A stretch of 64,000 nucleotides of DNA from Gaiellasilicea sp963707575 (GCA_963707575.1 OY970171.1:620001-684000); one strand, 5' to 3'; positions 33,753 through 43,096 are shown, counted from the first letter of the stretch. Numbers and translations: made by a program. Notes: generated by a model from the letters alone, not told the origin.

Positions 33753-36005
33753 TTACGCCTTGAGCGCGGAGCGAACGCGGCCCGGCGTCATCGGCATCTG
33801 CCGGATGCGCTTGCCGGTGGCGTCGAAGAACGCGTTCGCGATCGCGGCGGCGACCGGCGCCGTCGCGGGCTCGCCCGCACCCGTGGAGTTCAGCTCGGGC
33901 CGGTCGATCAGCACCACCGTCAGCTCGGGAGCGTCCTTGTACCGCATGATCGGGTACGACTCCCAGTCGAGGCTCGTGACGCGGGTCTTGGAGAACTTGA
34001 CCTCCTCGATCAGCGCTCGGCTTGCGCCCTGGATCAGGCAGCCTTCCACCTGCTGGTTGACCGTGTTCGGGTTGACGATCCGGCCGCAGTCGTGCGCGGC
34101 GGTCAGGTGCTGCGCCCGGATCTTGCCCGTCACCGTGTCGACCGTGATCTCGGCAACGACGGCGACGTGCGTGTTCGCGAAGCCGCCGATCGCGATCCCG
34201 CGGCCCTTCACGACCCGCTCCTTGCTCAGGTTCGACGCCGACTTCCGCGTCTGCCACTTGGCGGCCTTGGCCGCCGCGGCGATCACGCCGAGCCAGCGCG
34301 GGTTCGTGATGTTCTTGTTCCGGAACTCGACGGCGTCGAGGCCCGCCGCGAAGGCGAGCTCGTCCATCATCTGCTCCGAGGCGAAGCACGCCTGCGGCGC
34401 GGCCGGGGCCCGGAGGTACGCGACCTTCGGGAAGCCCGAGCCGACCGGGATGTTCTTCCCGATCACCCGCCGGTTCGTGAGCGCGTACGGCGCACCGCTG
34501 TTGGGTGCGTCCGCGCCGCCGAAGGCGTTCGTCGGAATCGGCGTGCCGAGCGTCTCCGCCGTCGTCTCGACGCCGTTCCAGCCCTGCTGGAACGACACGT
34601 AGTCGAATGCGGTGACCTTGCCGTTCGCATCCACGCCGCCGCGGATGTCCACGAGCGTGGCGGGGCCGTAGAAGTCCCAGCCGTGCTCCTGGTCGCGGGT
34701 GAGCTGGACACGCACCGGCTTGCCGACGAGCTGCGACATCACGGCCGCCGCCTGGGCGGCGTCGTCCTGGAGGTTGCGGCCGTAGCAGCCCGCGCCCTCG
34801 AAGAACTGGATCCGCACCTGGTCGGCGGGCATCCCGAGCAGCCCCGCGATCGTGGTCCGGGTCCCGTAGACGCTCTGGCCCGCCATCATCACGAGCGCCG
34901 AGTCCGCCTTGACGTCGGCGACGCCGGCCGACGGGCCGAACGACGCGTGCGACTGGTAGGCGACCGCGTAGCTCTCCTGGCGGATGTTGGCCGCCTGGGC
35001 GAGGCCGGCGTCGATCTTGCCGGTGTTCACGGCCACCCGCTCGGCGTCCGTAACCTTGCGGAAGGCATCCCAGAGGTTGCCGTTACCCGGCATCGTGGCG
35101 GACTGGGACCAGGTGACCTTCAGCTGCGTCGCAGCCTGGATCGCGTCCTGCTCCGTCGTCGCGACGACGCCGAGGAAGTCGCCCTTGCGGACGATCCGGG
35201 CGCCCTTGATGTTCTTGATCGAGCTCGCGTCCACCTTCAGCGCCCGAACGGGAGCGGCGTACGGCCCCTGCCCGAGCGGACGGACGACCCGGCCGTGGAG
35301 CATCCCCGGCAGGCGGAGGTTGTGGACGTACGCGTAGGTGCCGGCGACCTTCTCCGCGGTGTCCTTGCGCGGCTGCGGCTTACCGATCACCTTGTACTCC
35401 GAGTAATGCTTCTGCGGCGCCCGGCCCGTGTTCGGGGCGGCGAACCGCTTCCCGCCGAGCAGTGCGCCGTAGGTGACGGACTTGGACGCGTCGCCCTTGA
35501 CCGAGACGACGCCCTTGTCGACCGTCAGCTGGGAGACGGGCACGCCGAACTGCTTCGCGGCGAGCCCGAGCAGCACAGCCCGAGCCTCCGCGGCGGCCTG
35601 GCGGACGGGCGCGGTGCCGGAGGAGATGCCGTTCGAGCCGACCGTCCCGCCCTGGTTGGGAGAGAGGTGGGTGTCGACGCGGGCAGCCTTCAGCTGGTCG
35701 TAGGTCATGTCCAGCTCCTCGGCCGCGATCTGCAGCAGGCCGGACGGCGAGCCCGTGATGTCGATCTTGCCCATGTACATCGTGACCGTGTTGTTCTCGT
35801 GCACGACGATCCAGGAGTCGATCGCGTTCGCGTCTGGCGGTCCGGCCACGATGCGCTTCGTCGCGCCGGAGGCCCTATTCGTGAGCAGCGAGCCGGCGAG
35901 GCTGAAGCCGATCACGAGCGCGCCGCCGCCCTTGATGAACTGCTGGCGGTCGAACGACCCTTCGAGCAGCTCGTCGATCTTGCTCTCAGTGAGCAACTCG
36001 GTCAT
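33753..36005 (-). CDS. Molybdenum hydroxylase large subunit, pair 1 (IorB-like)
   Basis: 750 residues. Xanthine-oxidase-family molybdopterin subunit of the isoquinoline 1-oxidoreductase beta type: DSWIVVHENNTVTMYMGKID, PGMLHGRVVRP, QFFEGAGCYGRN (cofactor-binding loop), LPGMLHGR, and a C-terminal TGAGEPATAPVAAAIANAFF with the catalytic Glu. N-terminus DRQQFIKGGGALVIGFSLAG is like a Tat signal but lacks the Arg pair. Starts at ATG 36005, sharing a base with the stop of the 2Fe-2S gene (TAATG). No FAD subunit or XdhC chaperone is nearby, as expected for the two-subunit class. Substrate unknown. Confidence 0.88.
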   Translation of the reverse strand: MTELLTESKIDELLEGSFDRQQFIKGGGALVIGFSLAGSLLTNRASGATKRIVAGPPDANAIDSWIVVHENNTVTMYMGKIDITGSPSGLLQIAAEELDMTYDQLKAARVDTHLSPNQGGTVGSNGISSGTAPVRQAAAEARAVLLGLAAKQFGVPVSQLTVDKGVVSVKGDASKSVTYGALLGGKRFAAPNTGRAPQKHYSEYKVIGKPQPRKDTAEKVAGTYAYVHNLRLPGMLHGRVVRPLGQGPYAAPVRALKVDASSIKNIKGARIVRKGDFLGVVATTEQDAIQAATQLKVTWSQSATMPGNGNLWDAFRKVTDAERVAVNTGKIDAGLAQAANIRQESYAVAYQSHASFGPSAGVADVKADSALVMMAGQSVYGTRTTIAGLLGMPADQVRIQFFEGAGCYGRNLQDDAAQAAAVMSQLVGKPVRVQLTRDQEHGWDFYGPATLVDIRGGVDANGKVTAFDYVSFQQGWNGVETTAETLGTPIPTNAFGGADAPNSGAPYALTNRRVIGKNIPVGSGFPKVAYLRAPAAPQACFASEQMMDELAFAAGLDAVEFRNKNITNPRWLGVIAAAAKAAKWQTRKSASNLSKERVVKGRGIAIGGFANTHVAVVAEITVDTVTGKIRAQHLTAAHDCGRIVNPNTVNQQVEGCLIQGASRALIEEVKFSKTRVTSLDWESYPIMRYKDAPELTVVLIDRPELNSTGAGEPATAPVAAAIANAFFDATGKRIRQMPMTPGRVRSALKA

Positions 36006-36514
36006 TACGCCCCCTTCGCCATCGTCGCAGAGGCCCGCTTGATCGCCTTCGTGATCCGCGGATAGGTCCCGCACCGGCAGAGATGCGTGTTCATGTGCGA
36101 CTTGATCTGAGCCTCCGTCGGCCGCTTGACGCGGTTCAGGAGCTCGGTCGCGCGGATCATCATGCCGTTCTGGCAGTAGCCGCACTGCGGCACCTGCTCG
36201 TCGATCCAGGCCTGCTGGACCGGATGCAACGACGTCTCGGTCTTGGACTGCGTGCGCCCCTTGCCCTTCCAGAGCGCGGGCAAGCCCTCGAGCGTCGTAA
36301 CGGTGCCGGCGGCGACCGCGGCGACCGGGGTGATGCAGGAGCGAATCTCCTTGCCGTTGTGGAGCACCGAGCACGAGCCGCACTGCGCGAGCCCGCAGCC
36401 GAAGCGCGGGCCGTTCAGGCGCAGCTCGTTGCGAAGCACGTAGAGCAGCGGGGTGTTCGGCGACGCTGCCACGTTGTGAACGCGTCCGTTCACTTTGATC
36501 TTCAGCTTGGCCAT
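36005..36514 (-). CDS. 2Fe-2S subunit of molybdenum hydroxylase, pair 1 (IorA-like)
   Basis: 169 residues. Two 2Fe-2S clusters: the plant-ferredoxin type GCGLAQCGSCSVLHNGKEIRSC and the helical type QCGYCQNGMM with CRCGTYPRI. It passes electrons from the molybdenum centre of the partner encoded immediately downstream. ATG 36514 is chosen because it starts the conserved MAKLKIKVNG strand and has GAGAGAGG upstream. First gene of the pair. Unlike pairs 2 and 3 it has an insertion around ALWKGKGRTQSKTETSLHP. Confidence 0.92.
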   Translation of the reverse strand: MAKLKIKVNGRVHNVAASPNTPLLYVLRNELRLNGPRFGCGLAQCGSCSVLHNGKEIRSCITPVAAVAAGTVTTLEGLPALWKGKGRTQSKTETSLHPVQQAWIDEQVPQCGYCQNGMMIRATELLNRVKRPTEAQIKSHMNTHLCRCGTYPRITKAIKRASATMAKGA

Positions 36515-36628
36515 GGCCTCTCTCTCTGAATGTCGATGCCGGAGCACGAGCGCGGCCGGAGACCCCGGTCGGGCTGACATGACAGTAACGGGCATGCTTG
36601 CGGTCTGAAACATCTCGGGACGGCCCGT

Positions 36629-36640
36629 TAGGCTCCCGGC
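36629..36640 (+). promoter_or_regulatory. -10 box for leaderless 36641 gene
   Basis: TAGGCT (36629-36634), CCCGGC, then GTG 36641. Confidence 0.6.
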
Positions 36641-37369
36641 GTGGTCGTCAATCCCTTTGCAGACGGCGATCCGTCCACCGCGCCGGGCTTCACCGAGCCG
36701 GCGTTGCTGGACGCGCTGGAGGGCGTTTTTGAGGCACCACGCGGGGAACCACGTCGACTTTTGGCAGCGGTGGCCAGCTCGCTCGCGGCACGAGAACCAC
36801 CGCCCGAGCGCGACGCGAAGCTCACCGCCGCGGCGGAGGCGTTGAGAGAACTCAACGCCCTCTTGGACAACAGCTCGGCGCTCGCACTCGCGTACCTCCT
36901 CGCGCTGCCGATGCTCGCCCGCGAGGAGTCCGTCGTCGCACCCCTCGCCGCGCTCGAACCCGCGCTGGCCCAGCTCGACGAGGGCGACCGCCTGCAGTTC
37001 GCGCCGACACTCGCGCGCGCGGCCGTGCCGGCCATCGGGGTGGACATCGAGCTACTGAAGGACGAGGGCTACGGCTACGTCGCCACGTACACGCCGGCGG
37101 GCTCCGAGAACGTCGACGTGGTCGGCCGGGCCGCGAGCTGGCTCACGCGCCGCATGACGGTGGTGAACGATGCACCTCGCCTCGCCATGCGCCGCTTCCT
37201 CAGAATCCTCGCAGAGGAGATCGAGGTCCAGCTTCCCGTCACCTCTGCGCTCCTCGACCAGATGCTCGACGAGCCCATGCCCGCGGCGCCGGTTGACGAC
37301 GCGCCCTTCCTCTCCCTGGCGCGCGGGCTCGTCGAGGAGGCGATGGCCGAGCGCGGCCCGCCCTGGTGA
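36641..37369 (+). CDS. Hypothetical protein between oxidoreductase pairs
   Basis: 242 residues, family not recognised. Mostly helical and acidic, soluble, no signal peptide, no Cys. Recognisable stretches are LAREESVVAPLAALEPALAQ, GVDIELLKDEGYGYVATYTP and FLRILAEEIEVQLPVTSALL. It is the only plus-strand gene inside the minus-strand molybdenum-hydroxylase cluster, leaderless by its promoter, and divergent from pair 1. A role in maturation or regulation of those enzymes is only a positional guess. Confidence 0.72.
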   Translation: MVVNPFADGDPSTAPGFTEPALLDALEGVFEAPRGEPRRLLAAVASSLAAREPPPERDAKLTAAAEALRELNALLDNSSALALAYLLALPMLAREESVVAPLAALEPALAQLDEGDRLQFAPTLARAAVPAIGVDIELLKDEGYGYVATYTPAGSENVDVVGRAASWLTRRMTVVNDAPRLAMRRFLRILAEEIEVQLPVTSALLDQMLDEPMPAAPVDDAPFLSLARGLVEEAMAERGPPW

Positions 37370-37399
37370 AGGCGAGCCGCGCGCGGCCGTGCTTCCGCG

Positions 37400-39670
37400 C
37401 TACTTCAGCGCCGCCCTCACGCGGGCGGGAGTGAACGGCAACCGCCGCATTCGCACGCCGGTCGCGTCGAAGATCGCGTTGGCGACCGCGGCTGGGATGG
37501 CCGTCATCAGGTTCTCGCCCACGCCCTTCGGGGGCTGGCTCGTCCGGTTGATCAGCGCGAACTTGATCTCCGGCAGGTCGGTGAAGCGCATCACCTGGTA
37601 GCTCTCGAAGTTGGTGGTGGTCGCAGCCTTCCGGCTGAAACTCACCTCCTCCATCAGCGCGCGGCTGATCCCGTGCACGACGTTCCCCTCCAGCTGTGCC
37701 CGGATCCCATCGGGGTTGATGATGATCCCGACGTCGTGCGAGCAGACGACTCGCGTCACCCGGATCTTGCCGGTCGTCCTGTTCACCTCGAGCTCGACCA
37801 CCGACCCCGCGTAACCGTCGATGCCCTCGTACTGCATCGCGGCGATCCCGCGTCCAGTGACGATCTTGCCGCTCCGATTCGCCTTCGGCGAGGGACGCGT
37901 CTCCCAGTTCGCCGCCTTGGCGACGACGGTGATCACGTCGCGGAGCCGTGGATCGCCGACGTAGCGCAGTCGGTACTCGACCGGATCGGCCTTCGCCGCG
38001 GCGGCGAGCTCGTCGATGAAGCTCTCGTTCGCGAACGAGTTCTGGATCCGTGCCGGCGAGCGCAGCGGACCGGTGAAGAACGGCGAGCGGACCGAGCGGG
38101 AGACCACCCGCGCATTCGGCACCTTGCCTTGCTCGTCCCGGAGGTAGCCGGCCACCGTGTTCGACGTGTCCGAGCCGAGGGGCGGGAACGCCGGCGCGCG
38201 ATTCGTGGGTGGGTTGGTCGTCAGGCCGATGAGGTGGCCGGTGGGCAGGTTCGCCGCACCGACGTTCCCGGGCCTGCCGCCGCGGCCGGCCGACCACGAG
38301 TTGTAGTCCCAGGCGATCAGTTCGCCGTTCGCATCGAGGCCGCCACGGACCTTCATCACCATCGGGTTGCCGAAGTGCTCCCACACGTGCTCGTCGTGGC
38401 GCATCCACTGCACGCGCACTGGCCTCCCGACGTGCTTCGACATCAGAGCCGCGTCGAGTGAAGCGGTGTCGGCGCCGTTCAGGCCGTAACACCCCGAGCC
38501 TTCCTTGTAGATGACGTGGACGTTCTGCTCCTTGTAGCCCAGCATCCGGGCGACCGCGCTGCGCAGCGGGTAGACGCCCTGCGTGGGCGACCACACAGTG
38601 ATCTCGTCCGAGCGGACGTCCGCGATCGCGCAGGACGGGCCCATCGAGCCGTGCAGCTGGTAGGGGTAGTAGTACGTCGCCTCGAGCACCTTCGCCGCGC
38701 CCGCGAGTGCCTTGTCGACGTCCCCGTCATTGACCGCCAGGCGAGACTGGCCGACCTGACTCTCCATCTGGGCGTAGAACTCCTCGTAGGTAGGAACGCC
38801 GCCGGGATCGTTCCAGGTCACGCGGAGCTCCTTGGCGGCCCGGACCGCCTGCTCTTCACGCTGGCAGACGACGCCGACGAAGTCCTTCTGGATCACGACC
38901 CGCACAAGGCCGGGTTGCTTCCGGGCGAAGCCGTCGACGCTGACGAGCGTCGCGTTGATCCCAGGAGGGCGCACGACGCGCCCGTGGAGCATCCCCGGCA
39001 CCTTGACGTTCTGGATGTACTCCTCCTGGCTGCGAACCTTGTGCTCCATGTCGACCCGGCGCACGTTGCGGCCGACGACCTTGAGCTGGGCCGGTGTCTT
39101 CGGGACCGCCTTGCCGGTGATCTTGAGGTTGAACTTCTGCCCTCCGATCAGCTCCCCGTAGCTCACCTTCTTCGCCGCGTCGCCGGCGACGCTGACGACG
39201 CCGTCTGCGACCGTCAGCTGTGCGACGGGCGCGCCCAGGCGGGTCGAGGCCATGGTCAGGAGCGCGAGGCGGGCCTCGGCCGCACCGTGGCGCAGGCCGT
39301 CGGTCCACTGCGTCTTGATCGACTGGCTGCCGGACGTCGTGCCCTGGTCGGGCGTGCGCCAGGTGTCGCCCTGGATCAGGTCGACCTTCGAGACGGCAAC
39401 GTCGAGCTCGTCGGCGGCAATCTGGATCTGGGCCGTCGTGAGCCCGGTGCCGAGCTCGACCTTGCCTACGAAGATGGTGACGCGGCCGTTCTGGCCGACG
39501 GCGACCCATGAGTCGATCAGGTCCGGGTCGACGAGGGCCGGGCCGGCAGCCGTCGCTCCGCCGGCGGTCGCCGTGCGCAGGCCGAGCGGCAGGCCGAGGC
39601 CGACGACGAGCGCACCGCTCCCCTTCAGGAAGCCGACGCGGGAGAACTCCTTTTCGAATGCTGTCGTCAT
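37400..39670 (-). CDS. Molybdenum hydroxylase large subunit, pair 2 (IorB-like)
   Basis: 756 residues, same family as the pair 1 large subunit: DSWVAVGQNGRVTIFVGKVE, VPGMLHGRVVRPPG, IYKEGSGCYGLNGADTASLD and C-terminal GVGENLMTAIPAAVANAIFD with the catalytic Glu (GVGE in place of GAGE). Tat-like N-terminus FSRVGFLKGSGALVVGLGLP with a single Arg. ATG 39670 starts 8 nt after the stop of its 2Fe-2S gene. Its downstream gap (37370-37399) has only a weak GC-rich inverted repeat. Confidence 0.88.
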   Translation of the reverse strand: MTTAFEKEFSRVGFLKGSGALVVGLGLPLGLRTATAGGATAAGPALVDPDLIDSWVAVGQNGRVTIFVGKVELGTGLTTAQIQIAADELDVAVSKVDLIQGDTWRTPDQGTTSGSQSIKTQWTDGLRHGAAEARLALLTMASTRLGAPVAQLTVADGVVSVAGDAAKKVSYGELIGGQKFNLKITGKAVPKTPAQLKVVGRNVRRVDMEHKVRSQEEYIQNVKVPGMLHGRVVRPPGINATLVSVDGFARKQPGLVRVVIQKDFVGVVCQREEQAVRAAKELRVTWNDPGGVPTYEEFYAQMESQVGQSRLAVNDGDVDKALAGAAKVLEATYYYPYQLHGSMGPSCAIADVRSDEITVWSPTQGVYPLRSAVARMLGYKEQNVHVIYKEGSGCYGLNGADTASLDAALMSKHVGRPVRVQWMRHDEHVWEHFGNPMVMKVRGGLDANGELIAWDYNSWSAGRGGRPGNVGAANLPTGHLIGLTTNPPTNRAPAFPPLGSDTSNTVAGYLRDEQGKVPNARVVSRSVRSPFFTGPLRSPARIQNSFANESFIDELAAAAKADPVEYRLRYVGDPRLRDVITVVAKAANWETRPSPKANRSGKIVTGRGIAAMQYEGIDGYAGSVVELEVNRTTGKIRVTRVVCSHDVGIIINPDGIRAQLEGNVVHGISRALMEEVSFSRKAATTTNFESYQVMRFTDLPEIKFALINRTSQPPKGVGENLMTAIPAAVANAIFDATGVRMRRLPFTPARVRAALK

Positions 39671-39678
39671 CGTCCCTC

Positions 39679-40137
39679 CTACCTCATCGCCTTCGCGCCG
39701 CGTTGCACGGCCTTGAGGATCCGGTAGTGCGTCCCGCACCGGCAGATGTTGGCGTTCAGCGCCTTTTTGATCTGGGCTTCCGTGGGGCGGGGGTTGCGCT
39801 TCGCGAACGAGACCGACTGCATGACCATGCCGTTGATGCAGTAGCCGCACTGTGCCGCCTGCTCCTCGATGAACGCCTCGACCATCGGGTGGTCCTTGCC
39901 GAGCCCTTCTAACGTCGTGACCTTCACGCCTGCCGCGCTGGAGACCGGGACGACGCACGAGCGCACCGCGTTGCCACCGAAGTGGACAGTGCAGGCGCCG
40001 CACTGCGCAATCCCGCAGCCGAACCGGGGCCCGTGCAGGCCCAGCTCGTTTCGAAGCACGTAGAGCAACGGCGTGTCCGGCGTCGCCTGGACGCGATGCC
40101 GCTTGCCGTTGACGGTGATCGTCAGCCGCGCAGCCAT
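39679..40137 (-). CDS. 2Fe-2S subunit of molybdenum hydroxylase, pair 2 (IorA-like)
   Basis: 152 residues. MAARLTITVNGKRHRVQATP, then GCGIAQCGACTVHFGGNAV, QCGYCINGMV and CRCGTHYRI provide the eight cluster cysteines. ATG 40137 has GGGAGGGGG upstream; the leader GCCGGGAGGGGGC is the same as that of pair 3, so the duplication included the ribosome-binding region. Directly followed by its large subunit. Confidence 0.92.
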   Translation of the reverse strand: MAARLTITVNGKRHRVQATPDTPLLYVLRNELGLHGPRFGCGIAQCGACTVHFGGNAVRSCVVPVSSAAGVKVTTLEGLGKDHPMVEAFIEEQAAQCGYCINGMVMQSVSFAKRNPRPTEAQIKKALNANICRCGTHYRILKAVQRGAKAMR

Positions 40138-40254
40138 GAGCCCCCTCCCGGCGTCCCCGCGGGGACGCGGTTCGCTGAAAACTGGTGCGTCACCGGTCGC
40201 CTCGACTCGGCGACTTCTGTCAAGCGCGGATTGTGACATGTCTCGCGCGCGGCT

Positions 40255-40286
40255 GCAGGGTGGCCGGCGCGAGCCGGCCACCCTGC
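40255..40286 (-). terminator. Terminator of molybdenum-hydroxylase pair 3
   Basis: GCAGGGTGGCCGGC (40255-40268) and GCCGGCCACCCTGC (40273-40286) form a perfect 14-bp stem with a GCGA tetraloop, 11 nt past the minus-strand stop at 40298. It separates pair 3 from pair 2, implying separate transcripts. Confidence 0.75.
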
Positions 40287-40297
40287 CCAGCGTGCGA

Positions 40298-42619
40298 CTA
40301 GAGGCCGGCCGCGCGGAGGGCGGCCTTCACCCGAGCTGGGGTGAAGGGCACCTGGCGCACGCGGACGCCCGTGGCGTCGAAGACCGCGTTCGCGATCGCT
40401 CCCGGCACGGGCCGCGTCATCGGCTCACCGGCCGCTCCGGGCGCCTGGCCCGGATAGTTGTTCACGAGCACGGTGTCGATCGCCTCGGGCATCTCCGCCG
40501 CGTTCAGAATCGGGTACGTCTCCCAGTCGACGCTCTGCACGGCCGTCTTCGAGAAGCGCACCTCCTCCTTCAGGGTCCGGCTGGCGCCGTGGATGACGTT
40601 GCCCTCCACGGCGTTCCGCATCCCGTCCGGGTTGATGATCAGGCCCGCGTCGACGGCGACGATGGCTCGCTTAAGCCACACCTTTCCCGTCGTGCGGTTG
40701 ACCTCGACCTCGGCGACGATTGCGGTCACAGTCGGGCCGCGCTCGGCGTAGGAGATCCCGCGACCGCGGAGGATCGCCGCCTTCTTGTCCACCTTGCTCG
40801 CCGACGGGCGCGCCTGCCACTTGGCGGCCTTCGCAGCGGCCCGGATCACGCCGAGGTGTCGCTCGTCGGTGAGATGGTCGAGCCGGAACTGCACGGGGTC
40901 GGCCCCCGCGGCGAACGCGAGCTCGTCCATGAACGACTCCGACGCGAACGCGGACTGCGGCCCCTGCGGGTCGCGGATGTGCGAGCTGCGCAGCGGGTTG
41001 TACATCGACAGGAACGCCTCGATGATCTGCACCCGCTCACGCTTGTTGGGGAACGTGTACGCGTCGGCGGGCGTGCCGCCGGTGTTGCGCTGCGGCCGGG
41101 TATAGCCGAGCGCCATCCCGATCAGCGTGTCCCCGGCTGCCTGGCCGCTCGTGCCGACCTCCTGGCCCGAGAAGCCCTTCCAGTCGAAGTCGACCGCGGT
41201 CACCTTGCCGGCCGCGTCGAGGGCGCCGCGCATCTTGACGATGCTGGCCGGGCCCTTCGGATCCCAGGCATGACCCTCCTCGCGCATCCACTGGAGTCGG
41301 ACCGGCCTGCCGATCAGCTTCGAGAGATAGGCGGCCTCGAGCGCCGCGTCATCGGCGTCGTTGCGGCCGTACGTCCCGGCGCCCTGCACCCAGATCACGC
41401 GGACGCTCGCCATCGGGATCCCGAGCAGCTGGGCGGTTCCCTGCTGCACCTGGTGGGACTTCTGCGTCCCCGACCACACCGTCACCGTCCCGTCCGGGCG
41501 ATAGTCGGCGGTCGCCATGGCCGGGGCCATCGAGGAGTGCGACTGGAACGGCCAGAGGTACTCGGCCTCGACCACCTTGGCGCCCTTGGCGATCGCGGCG
41601 TCGACGTTGCCGACGATCCCGGACGTCACGTTCGAGCGGGGCTTCGCCGCGCGGATGTAGTTGTAGACCTCGGTCGTGGTCGAGAACGGCGCGGTCGTCG
41701 GCTTCGACCAGGTGACGCGCAACTCGGCCGCCGCCTTGATCGCCTGCTCCTCGCGCTCGGCGAACACCGCGACCGCGTCGCGGCCGAGCGGCTTGACGGC
41801 GATCACACCGGCCACCTTCTTCTTGAAGCCGCTGATCTTCACGAGCTTCGCCCCGGCGGGCGGCCGCACGATCCGGGCGTGCACCATGCCGGGGATACGC
41901 ACGTCGCCCGGGAAGAGGAACTTCCCGAACACCTTCTGCTCGATGTCGTCGCGCTTGATCGACTTGCCGACGATCGTGTAGGTGGCCGGGTTCTTCGGCG
42001 TGGCGACGCCGACGGCGGTCAGGCCGTTCCCGAGCGAGTTGTTGCTCTTCAGCGTGACGTTGAAGCGCGAGCCGCCGATCAGCTCGCCGTAGGTCGCCTT
42101 CTTGGAGGAGTCCAGCTTCGAGGTGACGACGCCGTTCTGCACGAAGAGGTCGGACGCGGGGACGCCGAGCTTCTTCGCCGCGAGCTCGACGAGCACGCGA
42201 CGCGCCTCTGCGGCCGCGTTCCGCACTGCGACGCCGCCGTTGGCGATGCCGGTCGAGCCGCTGGCGCCGCCCTGGTTGATCGTGCGGGCGGAGTCGGAGC
42301 CGATGTAGGTGACCCGCTCCATGGTCAGGTCCATCTCCTCGGCCACGATCTGGGTGAACGCCGTGGGCAGGCCCTGCCCGTTGTCGTTCTTGCCCGTGAA
42401 GAACGTCACGTCGCCGTTCGAGGCAACGGACAGCCATGAGTCGAGCTGCGTCGGCGGGGGCGCCGGCCACGGGGAAGCGGCCAGCCGCCGCGTCGCGGCA
42501 CCCGCGACGTCGGTGAGGGAGGGAATCGCGAACGAGACGACGAGCGCGCCGACGCCGGCTGCCTTGAGGAAGTCGCTGCGGTCGAGCTCGACGGCGGTCT
42601 TGTCTTCGATGTTCGTCAT
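40298..42619 (-). CDS. Molybdenum hydroxylase large subunit, pair 3 (IorB-like)
   Basis: 773 residues from ATG 42619, which has AGGTGA 5 nt upstream; GTG 42628 right after the previous stop would add three residues. Family motifs: DSWLSVASNGDVTFFTGKND, IPGMVHARIVRPP, VWVQGAGTYGRNDADDAALE-like cofactor loop, and C-terminal GAAGEPMTRPVPGAIANAVF with the catalytic Glu. N-terminus ELDRSDFLKAAGVGALVVSF is again Tat-like with one Arg. It is the molybdopterin partner of the 2Fe-2S protein at 42629. Substrate unknown. Confidence 0.88.
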   Translation of the reverse strand: MTNIEDKTAVELDRSDFLKAAGVGALVVSFAIPSLTDVAGAATRRLAASPWPAPPPTQLDSWLSVASNGDVTFFTGKNDNGQGLPTAFTQIVAEEMDLTMERVTYIGSDSARTINQGGASGSTGIANGGVAVRNAAAEARRVLVELAAKKLGVPASDLFVQNGVVTSKLDSSKKATYGELIGGSRFNVTLKSNNSLGNGLTAVGVATPKNPATYTIVGKSIKRDDIEQKVFGKFLFPGDVRIPGMVHARIVRPPAGAKLVKISGFKKKVAGVIAVKPLGRDAVAVFAEREEQAIKAAAELRVTWSKPTTAPFSTTTEVYNYIRAAKPRSNVTSGIVGNVDAAIAKGAKVVEAEYLWPFQSHSSMAPAMATADYRPDGTVTVWSGTQKSHQVQQGTAQLLGIPMASVRVIWVQGAGTYGRNDADDAALEAAYLSKLIGRPVRLQWMREEGHAWDPKGPASIVKMRGALDAAGKVTAVDFDWKGFSGQEVGTSGQAAGDTLIGMALGYTRPQRNTGGTPADAYTFPNKRERVQIIEAFLSMYNPLRSSHIRDPQGPQSAFASESFMDELAFAAGADPVQFRLDHLTDERHLGVIRAAAKAAKWQARPSASKVDKKAAILRGRGISYAERGPTVTAIVAEVEVNRTTGKVWLKRAIVAVDAGLIINPDGMRNAVEGNVIHGASRTLKEEVRFSKTAVQSVDWETYPILNAAEMPEAIDTVLVNNYPGQAPGAAGEPMTRPVPGAIANAVFDATGVRVRQVPFTPARVKAALRAAGL

Positions 42620-42628
42620 GTCTGTCAC

Positions 42629-43096
42629 CTAGCCCTTCGTCCCGGCGGCCCGCTTGATCGCGCGGATGTAGCGCATGTGGGTGCCGCAACGGCACTGGAG
42701 GCTCGCGAGGGCGCTCCGGACCTGCTTGTCGGTGGGGCGCGGCGTCTTCTTCAGCAGCGCGGCGCCGGTCATGATGAACCCGTTCTGGCAGTAGCCGCAC
42801 TGCGACGCCTGCTCGTCGATGAACGCCTTCTGGACGGGATGCGGCTTGTCCGGCGTGCCGAGCCCCTCGAGCGTCGTGACCTTGACGGCGGCGGCAGCGG
42901 AGACCGGCGTGATGCACGAGCGCACGGCTTCGCCGTTGAAGTGCACGGTGCACGCGCCGCACTGGGCGAGCCCGCACCCGAACCGCGGCCCCATCAGCCT
43001 CAGCTCGTTGCGCAAAACGTAGAGGATCGGCGTGTCGGGTGCTGCTTTGACCCGGTGCCGCTTCCCGTTGACGGTGATTGTGAGCCGCGAAGCCAT
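42629..43096 (-). CDS. 2Fe-2S subunit of molybdenum hydroxylase, pair 3 (IorA-like)
   Basis: 155 residues, closest to the pair 2 protein: MASRLTITVNGKRHRVKAAP, GCGLAQCGACTVHFNGEAV, QCGYCQNGFI and CRCGTHMRYI. All eight cysteines present. ATG 43096 with GGGAGGGGG upstream. First gene of the pair; the minus-strand cluster begins here, divergent from the PAP2-type gene at 43254. Confidence 0.92.
   Translation of the reverse strand: MASRLTITVNGKRHRVKAAPDTPILYVLRNELRLMGPRFGCGLAQCGACTVHFNGEAVRSCITPVSAAAAVKVTTLEGLGTPDKPHPVQKAFIDEQASQCGYCQNGFIMTGAALLKKTPRPTDKQVRSALASLQCRCGTHMRYIRAIKRAAGTKG

Noticed and set aside
37370..37399. GC-rich inverted repeat GCCGCGCGCGGC between the 36641 gene and pair 2
   Set aside because: Short self-complementary GC run expected by chance at this base composition; flanking GAAG/CTTC arms are too short to call a terminator.
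40201..40240. TTGACA on the minus strand upstream of pair 2, a perfect consensus -35
   Set aside because: No acceptable -10 hexamer lies 16-19 bp downstream, so I do not call a promoter.
40073..42439. Very long plus-strand frame opposite molybdenum-hydroxylase pair 3
   Set aside because: No recognisable protein; the minus strand has complete cofactor and cluster motifs.
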